The notes below the pieces were generated by a model that had not been told where the DNA came from, did not search any database, and was given only the letters and a program-made list of their open reading frames with translations. Positions 53,113 through 61,841 of a stretch of 64,000 bases of DNA are shown here, piece after piece. Both the position numbers and the translations under genes were made by a program. The number at the start of each line of letters is the position of its first letter. Within the stretch, counting starts at the first letter, position 1. The DNA comes from Sporosarcina jeotgali (GTDB lineage Bacteria > Bacillota > Bacilli > Bacillales_A > Planococcaceae): contig NZ_CP116341.1 in the NCBI RefSeq assembly GCF_033304595.1, positions 725,001 through 789,000 on the forward strand, in the 5' to 3' direction.

Positions 53113-53337
53113 ATGAAAAAAGATACTGAGGAAGAAGTTGTCCGCCTAAAACAGCAACTAGAGAAACTAAAACAACAGGATCAGATTTTATCGGAGATTG
53201 AGAATCGACTATACGAAATGAAAAAGATCGCCGAATACGCAACACAACACCAACTGTCTCCTGAGGAATCTAATCGTCTGAATCATGAAATGCATAAGCA
53301 CCAAACGATGGTAAATGAATTGGAGCTTTTGATGTGA
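53113..53337 (+). CDS. Small coiled-coil protein, paralogue 1
   Basis: A 74-residue soluble protein with GGGAGAGG upstream. It has a heptad-like Lys/Gln/Leu-rich start (VVRLKQQLEKLKQQDQIL) and the segment EIENRLYEMKKIAEYATQHQL with SPEESNRLNHEMHKHQTMVN. The gene at 59125 encodes a clear paralogue (EIRLHAMKKIARYASEHEL). I do not recognise a function. Confidence 0.7.
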   Translation: MKKDTEEEVVRLKQQLEKLKQQDQILSEIENRLYEMKKIAEYATQHQLSPEESNRLNHEMHKHQTMVNELELLM

Positions 53338-53641
53338 ATAGATTGCCACTTTAAAGATGCTGAGTACCTGCTCTCCACATAATAAGTATCCACAATTTGT
53401 TTAATGCAGCTTCAAAATGCTACCGGAACCTTTTTCATCTTTCTAGGACTCTCCGGTTGGGCGCTGTCAATTTTCCCTCATTAAAGTATATACATAGTCA
53501 TGATGCCGTCTTTTTCAAGAGGGTATTTTTATTTTCTCTAAATTGCCTAATTTAATCTCCGGAATGATACCGAAATGATACAATAGGCTTATCGAATAGA
53601 AATGCTATGTCGTAAGCTATAAGGTAGAGGAGTGTGAGGGT

Positions 53642-54002
53642 ATGAAAGCATTTCGGATTATAGGATTCAGGAGTTAGTGCAATAGGCGGAAGCATCGCAA
53701 AAGTCGGCGTGAATCTGGCAGGAGCTGTTGTCGGCAGTAAGTTTCCTGAAGCAGGTGCATACATAAAAGAAGTGGGGGATACGGTTGTTCATTCATCCCG
53801 GAAAGTTATTTCGAATGTGACTCTTTTTGCAGATTGCACCATGACCGGTGTGTACGGAGTCGTTGCAAAGGATACGGTTAAGAAGTCGGAAGGCTGGAAA
53901 GATGTCAAGACGGCTTCTGTGGATACTGCGAAAGGGGTTATAAGCGGTGTTGTTTACACAGGGAAGAGTGTCGGGCAGACGGTAAGCGGAGTTATGCGAT
54001 AG
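53642..54002 (+). pseudogene. Frameshifted small gene
   Basis: ATG at 53642 starts MKAFRIIGF and then meets a stop; a shift of one base near 53669 continues as GVSAIGGSIAKVGVNLAGAV through to the TAG at 54002. The protein of about 120 residues would have Gly/Ala-rich amphipathic helices and KGVISGVVYTGKSVGQTV near the end. Family unknown. A downstream start at GTG 53709 could still yield 97 residues. Confidence 0.5.
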
Positions 54003-54056
54003 AACCGTGATGAATAGACAAGCGGTTAACGTAACCTGGGTAAGACGGTTATTGTA

Positions 54057-54373
54057 ATGACAGTTGGGATCGGCGTGCTGGATATCATTGATGCGAAAAC
54101 TGTTGAAGCGGTGGATCTGGACACACGAAATATGTCTCTTGACGGCAGAGTACTTGGGGTTACTGGCGTACCGTTTGAAGCGAATACGATCGACCAGGGG
54201 CTGACGGTGTGATTACCGGTTTGTCCCGTACATTCGATTCTGCGTTTGACGTCCAACTACGTGAGGATATGTTGCAGTTTCCGGATACTGTCCATATAGG
54301 AATAGCCAATATGATAGTTTCAGGTCCAGGTACCCTGAAAGTTTTGTTTGTGAATCTGGATGAGCTTATATGA
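54057..54373 (+). pseudogene. Gene fragments in two frames
   Basis: One frame (54057-54212) reads VGIGVLDIIDAKTVEAVDLD and SLDGRVLGVTGVPFEANTID; the next (from 54209, +2) reads ITGLSRTFDSAFDVQLRED and HIGIANMIVSGPGTLKVLFV. Both are protein-like and adjoining, which suggests a single gene broken by a frameshift. No start with a good ribosome binding site is visible. The stretch 54374-54771 holds a repeat-poor A/T-rich sequence with no gene. Confidence 0.4.
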
Positions 54374-54771
54374 TTGGACTTGATCATCAGTACTTTGGAT
54401 GAGGATAAGGGGATTGAAGCAGTCTATTTAGAAGAGACATCGGATAAATTGTATGGTAAGATATAAGAAATAGAATGTGTGTTCTAATTTTTGTGTAAAA
54501 GAAACTCTGTACACCGAACAAATCAGAAATAATTTAGAAATACTTCTGGTTTGTTTGATGCGTAGCCAAAAACGGATCTACCTCATACTGTCGTGTTTTT
54601 AAGTTGATTTACACTCTCATTCATCATTTTCGTGGTGAAGCACTTTTATTTTTCTTCAACATATATCACCTTCTAAATAGGCAATTCAGGAGTCTTTTTC
54701 CTATTTCCAGACTTAATTTTTCAATGTAATCTAGACGAAAAGTTCATTTATATTCTTCTGTTGTAAAGGAT

Positions 54772-55695
54772 GTGGAAGGTTTGAATTTAGAATGGTATGA
54801 AATGTGCTATAACAGTAAATTAACAGAACTAGATGGAACTTCTTTTGAAGCGTTTTTTCAAAAAGTTATGGTTCAGATTCATTCGGAAGATTTTACAAAC
54901 GCCATGCCCTGGGGAAGACTTGGAGATCGTGGAAATGATGGTTATCTCATTCCCGAAAAAGTGCTATTCCAATGCTATTCGCCTCATAACATTAATGCAG
55001 CAAAGACCATACAAAAGATTGACACTGATTTTGAGAAAGCAAGAAATTATTGGGGAGATCACATTAAAAAATGGATTTTGGTAATTGGTGGACCTTATGT
55101 GAAAAACGATATACCTACACCCATATTGAATCATCTACTTACACTAAAGGAAGAGCATAAGGACCAAGTTGAAATTGAGTGGTGGTCAACAGAGTTATTA
55201 AAAACAAAGGTGCTTGACTTACCTGAAGAAAAGCTTATTTTGTTATTCAAACGTCCTCCTTCCACCCAAGAAATCTATGCGATTCGAGTTGAGGATGTTG
55301 ACCCAGTATTGAATCAGCTTAAAGGACTGTCCATGATGATGCCATCTAGCATAGATGAGGATCTTACACCTGTACCCGTAAACAAGGTTCAGATAAATAA
55401 GTTAAATGATGCGGCAGAGGGGCTTATTAAATCTGGGAGTAAGCAAGCGGCATTGATCGATAAGTACATCGAGTTATCCGGAGAGGAGGATATATTCACT
55501 GAACTAGCATCGAAAGTAAATGCCGAATATCGAAGGTTGAAAAAGAAGTATCCGAATGATCCCAACGTTATTTTTATGAACTTGCTAACGTACACTCGGT
55601 ACGACAAAGCGACTACTGATAAAGATCAAGCGGTATACTTAACGATCCTTGCTTATCTGTTTAACAGTTGCTCGATATTTGAAAGAGAGCTATGA
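54772..55695 (+). CDS. ABC-3C system effector with nuclease-like N-terminal domain
   Basis: A 307-residue protein, first of three genes that match the three-component ABC systems (ABC-3C) predicted to act in conflict with phages. The N-terminal 110 residues look like a restriction-endonuclease fold: SFEAFFQKVM (Glu 26), GDRGNDGYL (Asp 56) and LFQCYSP (Gln 67, Tyr 69). The C-terminal part (about 190-307) has the ABC-3C C-terminal pattern with VNKVQINKLNDAAEGLIKSG and FTELASKVNAEYRRLK. GTG at 54772 or TTG at 54781 may be the start; both have a mediocre ribosome binding site. Confidence 0.8.
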   Translation: MEGLNLEWYEMCYNSKLTELDGTSFEAFFQKVMVQIHSEDFTNAMPWGRLGDRGNDGYLIPEKVLFQCYSPHNINAAKTIQKIDTDFEKARNYWGDHIKKWILVIGGPYVKNDIPTPILNHLLTLKEEHKDQVEIEWWSTELLKTKVLDLPEEKLILLFKRPPSTQEIYAIRVEDVDPVLNQLKGLSMMMPSSIDEDLTPVPVNKVQINKLNDAAEGLIKSGSKQAALIDKYIELSGEEDIFTELASKVNAEYRRLKKKYPNDPNVIFMNLLTYTRYDKATTDKDQAVYLTILAYLFNSCSIFEREL

Positions 55696-55747
55696 TATAG
55701 TGTTGTTAAGCAAAGAAATCAGGTTAGAAAAGGAGTTGAGGGAGACG

Positions 55748-56005
55748 ATGTTTTTACCGGGGAAATATGTACATCCAGAAAGAACTTTAGTGTCTATTGG
55801 GGCTAAAATCATCTATCTCCTTCAACGGCCGCAAAGTGTTACAAAGTTATGGAATGCCTATAAACGTATGCAAGAGGATGAAGAATTACCAATGGTGTCA
55901 TTCGATGTTTTTGTTAATGCATTATGTTTTCTGTATGCGGTTAATGCCATCGAAATGAAGAATAATACGATTAGGAGGAGTGAACATGCTAAAAAGAATA
56001 TATAG
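55748..56005 (+). CDS. ABC-3C middle component
   Basis: The ATG at 55748 follows GAGGGAG and gives an 85-residue protein (FLPGKYVHPERTLVSIGAKI, then KLWNAYKRMQ and FVNALCFLYAVNAIEM) that fits the small middle-component type 6. These act as adaptor between the ATPase and the effector. Its end overlaps the ATPase gene start by 20 bases. Confidence 0.8.
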   Translation: MFLPGKYVHPERTLVSIGAKIIYLLQRPQSVTKLWNAYKRMQEDEELPMVSFDVFVNALCFLYAVNAIEMKNNTIRRSEHAKKNI

Positions 56006-57692
56006 CTCCCTTCCATCCTTTAAACCTGTTAAATTTCATGACGGATTAAATATAATTGTTGCTGAAAAAAACAACCCACTTTCCGGTAAATCAACAAGGA
56101 ACGGAGCTGGGAAATCAACAATAGTCGAAATTCTTCACTTCTTATTTGGTGGTAACGTGGATCCGATTTTTAAATCGAAGGAATTAATTAATCATTCTTT
56201 TTCGGTTGAATTTGAAGTGAATAACAAAGATTTTACAATTACTAGATCAGCAAAGCAGGCAACGAAGTTTTCCTTAAGGGCAACTTTGGAAGAGCAAGAA
56301 GTAAATCGGGTTTATTCGAAAACCGAAATAATTGATTTGTTAAGACGAGAATTCTTTTGGGATATGCCAGAAACTGTTTCGTTTAGAAGTACTCTATCTT
56401 ACTTTTTAAGAAGGGATGCTGATGGTGGGTTTTTAGAACCTACGGAGTTTGTCAAACAGCAAAAGGCCGGCGATAAGAAAAAAACACTTTCTTACTTATT
56501 AGGATTAGATACAAACCTACCTCAAGAGTGGGAAGATTTAGAGATGAAAACGAAAGATTTAAATTCCTTAAAAAAAATCATGAAAAATGGAATGATTGAT
56601 TCCATTAAAATGGATTCAAGTTACTTAAAGAGTGAAAAAATCGTATATGAGGAACGCGTAAAGAACTTAGAGGAAGAAATAATGAAGTTTGAAGTGCTAC
56701 CCGAGTACAGGAATCTTGAACGAGAAGCAAATAATATTACAAATAAAATAAACGAGATCACAGACCGAAACTTTTTCTTAAATAAAGAACTAACCGTGTT
56801 GGACCAATCCTTAGAATCGGAACAGCACATTAGTGACAAATTTAGTACGAGAGAGATGTATGAGGAACTGAATATTCTTATGCCAGATGCGGTGTATCAA
56901 CGTTTTGAAGATGTTGAGGTCTTCCATGAATCAGTTGTGCGAAATCGTAGGGCATACCTATTGGAAGAAAAAGAAGAGATCGTTGGTAAGCTGAAAATAA
57001 ATCATGATCAGATTGATTGGTTTGCCAAAAGAAGACAGGAAATTATGGTCATACTTCAAAATAAAGGGGCAATTGATCAGTATTCAAAACTTCAAGATGA
57101 GTTGAATAAATTGAAAACAAGCTACAACGAAATTGTAAAACAATTAAAAACGCTGGACGAGATTACAAATATTAAAACGGAGTTAACAACTGGTAAAACC
57201 AGGTTGATTAAGAAAATAAGAGATAATCAGGCTGAACAGGAAAGTCTTATCAAACATGAGATTTTATCGATTAATCATACCTTAGAGGAGTTATATGGGA
57301 CAAATCATGGTACCCGTTTTTCGATAGATGTGAATGAGCGAAGTGGATTAGTTGTAACCTTGAGCAAACCTGATAAAAAGAGTCGGGGTATTAACAACAT
57401 GTTGATTTTTAGTTTTGATATTATGTTAATTGAAATGAATAAAAAGTTAGGCAGATCTTTGGACTTTCTTTTTCATGATAGTCATTTATTTGATGGAGTT
57501 GATACAACTCAAACAAGGATAGCATTATTGTTAGCAGCAAGAAAAACGAACGAGCTTAATTTCCAGTATATCACTACTGTGAATAGCGATATTTTTTCCT
57601 TGATTTCGGATGAACTTAAACAATATAAAGTGGAATTAAATTTAACGGATATTGAGGAGTCAGGCGGCTTATTAGGGATTCGCTTACAATGA
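55986..57692 (+). CDS. DUF2326 ABC ATPase of the ABC-3C system
   Basis: A 568-residue SMC/Rad50-like ATPase. Walker A is NGAGKST (residues 39-45), with STIVEILHFLFGG after it. A long coiled coil covers about 195-420, and the C-terminal lobe has SFDIMLIEMNKKLGRSLDFL and then the Walker B-like FLFHDSHLFDGVD. These are the hallmarks of DUF2326. The ATPase is thought to sense phage DNA or replication and to trigger the effector. AGGAGG precedes the ATG at 55986. Confidence 0.88.
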   Translation: MLKRIYSSLPSFKPVKFHDGLNIIVAEKNNPLSGKSTRNGAGKSTIVEILHFLFGGNVDPIFKSKELINHSFSVEFEVNNKDFTITRSAKQATKFSLRATLEEQEVNRVYSKTEIIDLLRREFFWDMPETVSFRSTLSYFLRRDADGGFLEPTEFVKQQKAGDKKKTLSYLLGLDTNLPQEWEDLEMKTKDLNSLKKIMKNGMIDSIKMDSSYLKSEKIVYEERVKNLEEEIMKFEVLPEYRNLEREANNITNKINEITDRNFFLNKELTVLDQSLESEQHISDKFSTREMYEELNILMPDAVYQRFEDVEVFHESVVRNRRAYLLEEKEEIVGKLKINHDQIDWFAKRRQEIMVILQNKGAIDQYSKLQDELNKLKTSYNEIVKQLKTLDEITNIKTELTTGKTRLIKKIRDNQAEQESLIKHEILSINHTLEELYGTNHGTRFSIDVNERSGLVVTLSKPDKKSRGINNMLIFSFDIMLIEMNKKLGRSLDFLFHDSHLFDGVDTTQTRIALLLAARKTNELNFQYITTVNSDIFSLISDELKQYKVELNLTDIEESGGLLGIRLQ

Positions 57693-58206
57693 TTCAGACG
57701 GATTGTCATAATGTAATTTTTAGCGGTGTGTGACAAAACTATTTATTTTTTAGGCTATTTATTTTTTCCTGGAAAGTCATATATTCTAAAGGATGAATGA
57801 TACGTAATAGTGAGGTGTTTTCTAGAGCCTCTTCCAACCATCCGATGAACGAATGCGAAGAATGCAAACAACTTTAAAACGAGAACGACTATTTTGGAAA
57901 AAATGTCCAATATCCTCTTCCTAATGTTTCGCTCACCCGTTAATCCGCTTACAATCCGATGGAATTAGTCGCCCTGCAAGAAAAAAGTGTGAATTTTTCA
58001 TAATCTCTTCCAAAGAGTTACAGCTACCTGTGCATGAAACAAACTTGTATGTTTAAACATTCATGTTTGTTTCGCCGCAAGCATCATATTTATCTGGATG
58101 ATATCCAAGAAGCAAAAGGACGCTTGAGGAAGTATGCGGCTGACTATACAGACATACGCTTCTTGTATATACTGTGGAAGTAAGCATGATGTGAGGAGGG
58201 ATGACT
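57693..58206. other. Intergenic gap after the ABC-3C operon
   Basis: About 500 bases without a supported gene. A 44-codon frame from 58046 reads HHIYLDDIQEAKGRLRKYAA near its centre, which resembles the start of threonine dehydratase-type enzymes, but it lacks a ribosome binding site and could be a relic. Confidence 0.5.
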
Positions 58207-58728
58207 ATGAGCATTGATTATAAAGGCTTCATGGGACTTGAAACTCCGACGTTCAGCGCAACTGACAAGTTGTTGGCGGCTGTCTTTCAAGAAGTTCTGG
58301 AAATGCTGGAATGCGAGCCCTCGGCGTATAACGATATCCAGCATCTTGTAGACAGGCAGCGAATTGAACGTCCTGAATATGATTATTTCTGGGACTGGAT
58401 GAAAGGGAAAGGGTTTGCCTTGCTGGCATCACTCGACAGGCCACTTCCGAATTCTGAAGAACTTGCCGACTTTTTGGATTATCGAAGGGGAGTATTGGAG
58501 CTAGATCGCTCGAATGGGGACATGAATATGATGATCGTTTCCATCTCCGAACTTCTGGTTGCAACGAATGCTTTTTTATCCGCCTTCTTTGAGACTTCGG
58601 CGAGTATCGAACTATCAGGAAGCTCTATTCCAATTGACAATAGAAGTAACACTACAACAAATAATAAATGGATTGTCGTTAAAAGCTCTGCTGAACCCTA
58701 TGCAGAGCTTTTGTTATATGCACAATAA
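58207..58728 (+). CDS. Hypothetical protein
   Basis: A 173-residue acidic protein from ATG 58207, seven bases past AGGAGG. It has helices FQEVLEMLECEPSAYNDIQ and ELADFLDYRRGVLELD, and a hydrophobic SISELLVATNAFLSAFFET. A C-terminal tail GSSIPIDNRSNTTTNNKW looks unstructured. I do not recognise it. The last 16 codons overlap a terminator hairpin, so the true reading frame end may have been altered. Confidence 0.7.
   Translation: MSIDYKGFMGLETPTFSATDKLLAAVFQEVLEMLECEPSAYNDIQHLVDRQRIERPEYDYFWDWMKGKGFALLASLDRPLPNSEELADFLDYRRGVLELDRSNGDMNMMIVSISELLVATNAFLSAFFETSASIELSGSSIPIDNRSNTTTNNKWIVVKSSAEPYAELLLYAQ
58680..58713 (+). terminator. Terminator inside the 3' end of the preceding gene
   Basis: AAAAGCTCTGC and GCAGAGCTTTT form an 11-base-pair perfect stem around TGAACCCTAT. 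The next bases are GTTATAT. Confidence 0.75.
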
Positions 58729-58746
58729 TAATGAGGAGGAGAGATA

Positions 58747-58842
58747 ATGGAAGAAAAGAATTGGCAGGATGCGTATGTTTTTGCCAAAACCAAAACGCAA
58801 CTTTTGAAGGCCGTATTAGATGAAATACATATTGCACAATAG
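58747..58842 (+). CDS. Very small protein (31 residues)
   Basis: GAGGAGGAGAGATA lies directly before the ATG at 58747, a strong ribosome binding site. The peptide is EEKNWQDAYVFAKT and then QLLKAVLDEIHIAQ. It stops at the start of a family E copy, so it may be the stump of a longer gene cut by the repeat. Confidence 0.5.
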   Translation: MEEKNWQDAYVFAKTKTQLLKAVLDEIHIAQ

Positions 58843-58844
58843 GA

Positions 58845-58888
58845 GCAGGTGCCTTGACCCCATACAAATCGGACACTACTCAGACGAC
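58845..58888 (+). repeat. Palindromic dispersed element (family E), half copy
   Basis: GCAGGTGCCTTGACCCCATA is followed by CAAATCGGACACTACTCAG, matching the left half of the 52.5-kb and 51.1-kb copies. A comparable short half copy lies at 60098-60128 (ATACCTGGACTTCACACAAT). No gene is seen between 58890 and 59120. Confidence 0.6.
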
Positions 58889-59124
58889 TATGCTGTAAGG
58901 CAATTGAGCATAAAGTTTTTAAGGTTATTGTAAATGCAGAAGATTTCAGCTTAAAATGTTGAAAGTAATATAGTGGGTTGCGTGAGTGGACAAAAGTAGT
59001 TATAGGTTCTGATATTTTCCATACCCATACATAGTTATCATCACCACTCTGCTAATTTACATAGTGGTCTTTTCTATATAGGAGACGAAATTAAACAGAG
59101 AATATATATGAGAGGAGCGTCCCG

Positions 59125-59391
59125 ATGAATGATGGGATACCCGATGAATTAGAGATCGCCAAACAACAAATGGTATTGTGCAAACTGCAGGACCGTCTGC
59201 TTGAGAAGATTGAAATCAGATTACATGCGATGAAAAAGATTGCTCGTTATGCGTCAGAGCATGAGCTTACTCTGGTGGAGAGGACACAGCAGAATAAGGA
59301 ACTCGAAGAGCATCAGTCGATTATAAAAGGTTTAGAGCAGGAGTATGAAGAATTATTGAAGCAATGGAGAAACGACTTACCCTTGCAGTGA
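59125..59391 (+). CDS. Small coiled-coil protein, paralogue 2
   Basis: An 88-residue protein with GAGGAGCG upstream of ATG 59125. ELEIAKQQMVLCKLQDRLLE and EIRLHAMKKIARYASEHEL align with the gene product at 53113, and a C-terminal IKGLEQEYEELLKQW extends the coiled coil. Two members in one region suggest a small lineage-specific family. Function unknown. Confidence 0.72.
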   Translation: MNDGIPDELEIAKQQMVLCKLQDRLLEKIEIRLHAMKKIARYASEHELTLVERTQQNKELEEHQSIIKGLEQEYEELLKQWRNDLPLQ

Positions 59392-59729
59392 CGGTTCCTT
59401 ATGTTTAATCCTTACCTTCAAGAGAGTCGATGCTATTGAAGTGAGGGTGCAAGAAACGTTACTTACCACTGACGATAGACGAGCTAGGACCGGCTAAGGT
59501 GCTGGGTGTAATTACACTTTGTTCTTCGTGTTCGGCTTCCGATTTTTGTTAGCGTCCCGTCCCTGAAAATATTTACAAGCATCACATTTCTTTCTACTTA
59601 TGATATTGACTAGATGAAAATACCTTCACCTCATTTAGAACTTACTTATCATTATATATCAACAGGAGCATGCGTTCTATTTTGAGATTGACGATCTAAA
59701 TTACTCTTTGCAAGCAAGGATGCCAATAA
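59392..59729. other. Intergenic gap
   Basis: I see no gene, repeat copy or clear hairpin here. Confidence 0.5.
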
Positions 59730-59767
59730 AAAAAGAATCCAGTCATTGCGTTGACTGGATTCTTTTT
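59730..59767. terminator. Bidirectional terminator
   Basis: AAAAAAGAATCCAGTCA and TGACTGGATTCTTTTT form a 16-base-pair stem. It lies just past the stop of the minus-strand small gene at 59795. Confidence 0.9.
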
Positions 59768-59794
59768 CAAGGTTCTTCCGGAACGTTGTAATGA

Positions 59795-59944
59795 TTAATT
59801 TTTGCAACCATTTTTATCGCACGTGACTCGTGAGCTAGTATTACTCCAGTGATTTGATTGAACAGTGGTATCGGTACCACAACCAGTCTTCCCGCCTTTG
59901 ATACCACTATGGACGATGCTGGTAGGTGTGTGTTCAACTGCTAT
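59795..59944 (-). CDS. Small Cys-containing protein, apparently ATA start
   Basis: The minus-strand frame gives 49 residues reading AVEHTPTSIVHSGIKGGKTG, CGTDTTVQSNHWSNTSSRVT and CDKNGCKN at the end. AAGGAGG lies eight bases before the codon ATA (59944-59942), where a start codon is expected; no ATG, GTG or TTG stands there. It is followed by a terminator. The composition and end resemble small Bacillales proteins with a CDKNGCKN-like tail. It may be translated from ATA or be a recent start-codon mutant. Confidence 0.6.
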   Translation of the reverse strand: MAVEHTPTSIVHSGIKGGKTGCGTDTTVQSNHWSNTSSRVTCDKNGCKN

Positions 59945-60151
59945 GTAATTTCCCTCCTTTACAAAAACATAGTTAAGAGCATAACATGAACGTTGAAGAA
60001 TAATTCAGTTAATATCTCTTATTAAGAGTATGTTAAATTCATATAGTAATGTCAAATTTAAGTGTATGTTGTCGGTTAATAATCTTAGCTTCTGAAATAA
60101 GATACCTGGACTTCACACAATTTTTCCAACTACAAACGAGGAGAGGTGCCA

Positions 60152-61807
60152 ATGAAACTTCAAGACTTCCAATTCTATGTCGACAGGATGATTGTCGATC
60201 GAGGATATGACTATTATTCAAGTGGGTTAGTCAAACCTATGGATTCCAAGGGCGCTGCATACCGGTTTCAAGTGAAAGGTAGTGATGAGTATGAAGTGAT
60301 CATCACGCTCAATCCTGAGGGAGAGATTTTGTCCTCTTGTTGTGAGTGTCCCTATGATTACGGACCTGTTTGTAAGCATGAGACGGCAGCCTATTTTGAA
60401 CTGATGGAACAGATGCATGAATCAGATGACGAACCGGACGTTTCCGCTGGATTTCAGGAACCGCTGAGCGTGGTCGAAGTACTGGAGGGGTTACGGAAAG
60501 ACCAGCTGGTGAGCATACTAGTAGAGTTGGCAGAAGAGGACGCAATCTTGGAAAGCCGACTGCTAATGACGTATTCAGAAGATGCCGGCAAAGCCGATAT
60601 GCAAAAATGGATTCACTCAATCGTGAACAAATATACGGGCAGGGCAGGATATATTGAGTATCATGACACAAATGAGTTTGTTAGTGAATTGGGTGAATGC
60701 CTGGTCCGTATTGAAGATGATGCGGATGGAATCGGGGCATTGGATCAAGCTTTTGTGTTGCTGGAAGAAGCAATCAGCGCATTTCAATATGCGGATGATT
60801 CAGGAGGAGACATTGGCTGCCTAGTCGAGGATACACTTGCGACAATGGAGGTAGTTGCGGACGATGCAGTTCGGTTCAAACCTGCCTCGCGCCAAGAGGT
60901 TTTTGACAAACTCCTATCAAGAAGTGAGCATCCGATGTTTGAAGGATGGAACGAGTATCAAATTGCCATGTTGAAAGTCTGTGCAGATGTTGCAAATAAT
61001 CCTGAACAGATAGAAAGTGTTCGTCGAAAAGTCATATCGATGATTGACGAAACCAGCACGGACTACTACCGACAATACCGAAATGAACAACTCACCCGCC
61101 TGATGTTCACGATGATTGAAAAGGACGGTTCAGAGATAGAAGTTGATAAGTTTATCCGCAACCATCTGCAGTATCCTTCGTTCCGTGAACAATTGATTCA
61201 GAAATACCTAGCCAAGAAACAATTCGACGAAGTCATCCAGCTAGCAGCAGACGGGGAACAGGCTGATAAGTACTTACCTGGACTAGTGAAGAAATGGAAA
61301 AGGTTTCGATATTCTGCATACAAATCGTTGACTATGGAAACGGAACAGTTTTCACTAGCGAAAGAATTATTCTTGGATGGGGATTTTGCATTTTATCAGG
61401 ATTTGAAAGAACTTGCAGCGGATCCGGAGCAGTTATATATCGAGCTGAAGCAGGATGTACAAAATGGATCTGGCTGGAAGTCGATAGGCCTGTTTCAGAG
61501 TCTGATCAAAGAGGAAAATGATCTAGCTGAAATGCTGACGTTCGTGCAGATGAATCCAGGGTATGTCGAAGAGTACGCAGATAAGTTGATCGGCCCATAT
61601 GAGGATGAAATCCGGAAAATCTATAAAAATAGTATTGAACATGCGGCCAGTAGAGCTTCAAATCGAAACGGCTATCAAAGTATATGTCAGATGATCAGAC
61701 GGTATGGAAAGCTAGTCGGAAAGAAGGACAAGCAGACCATTGTCGACGAGTTGAGGAAAGGGTATCGAAGAAAACCTGCGTTCCTGGATGAACTGAGCAA
61801 ACTATGA
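60152..61807 (+). CDS. SWIM zinc-finger protein
   Basis: A 551-residue cytoplasmic protein with GAGGAGAGG before the ATG. An N-terminal SWIM domain (about 10-80) carries CECPYDYGPVCKH, the CxCxnCxH metal site that usually binds DNA or protein. The remaining part is helical and repeat-like (VRRKVISMIDETSTDYYRQY, RNHLQYPSFREQLIQKYLAK). Some such proteins stand near SNF2 helicase genes, but none is seen here. Function unknown. Confidence 0.85.
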   Translation: MKLQDFQFYVDRMIVDRGYDYYSSGLVKPMDSKGAAYRFQVKGSDEYEVIITLNPEGEILSSCCECPYDYGPVCKHETAAYFELMEQMHESDDEPDVSAGFQEPLSVVEVLEGLRKDQLVSILVELAEEDAILESRLLMTYSEDAGKADMQKWIHSIVNKYTGRAGYIEYHDTNEFVSELGECLVRIEDDADGIGALDQAFVLLEEAISAFQYADDSGGDIGCLVEDTLATMEVVADDAVRFKPASRQEVFDKLLSRSEHPMFEGWNEYQIAMLKVCADVANNPEQIESVRRKVISMIDETSTDYYRQYRNEQLTRLMFTMIEKDGSEIEVDKFIRNHLQYPSFREQLIQKYLAKKQFDEVIQLAADGEQADKYLPGLVKKWKRFRYSAYKSLTMETEQFSLAKELFLDGDFAFYQDLKELAADPEQLYIELKQDVQNGSGWKSIGLFQSLIKEENDLAEMLTFVQMNPGYVEEYADKLIGPYEDEIRKIYKNSIEHAASRASNRNGYQSICQMIRRYGKLVGKKDKQTIVDELRKGYRRKPAFLDELSKL

Positions 61808-61841
61808 TGAAGGACAGGCGGGCATAGGGAGAAGGAATCGT

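Noticed and set aside
52825..53245. Two minus-strand frames near the first small coiled-coil gene
   Set aside because: No ribosome binding sites and overlap with a better-supported plus-strand gene.
58046..58180. 44-codon frame resembling a threonine dehydratase start
   Set aside because: The similarity is short, there is no ribosome binding site and no rest of the enzyme follows. It could be a relic but is not supported as a gene.
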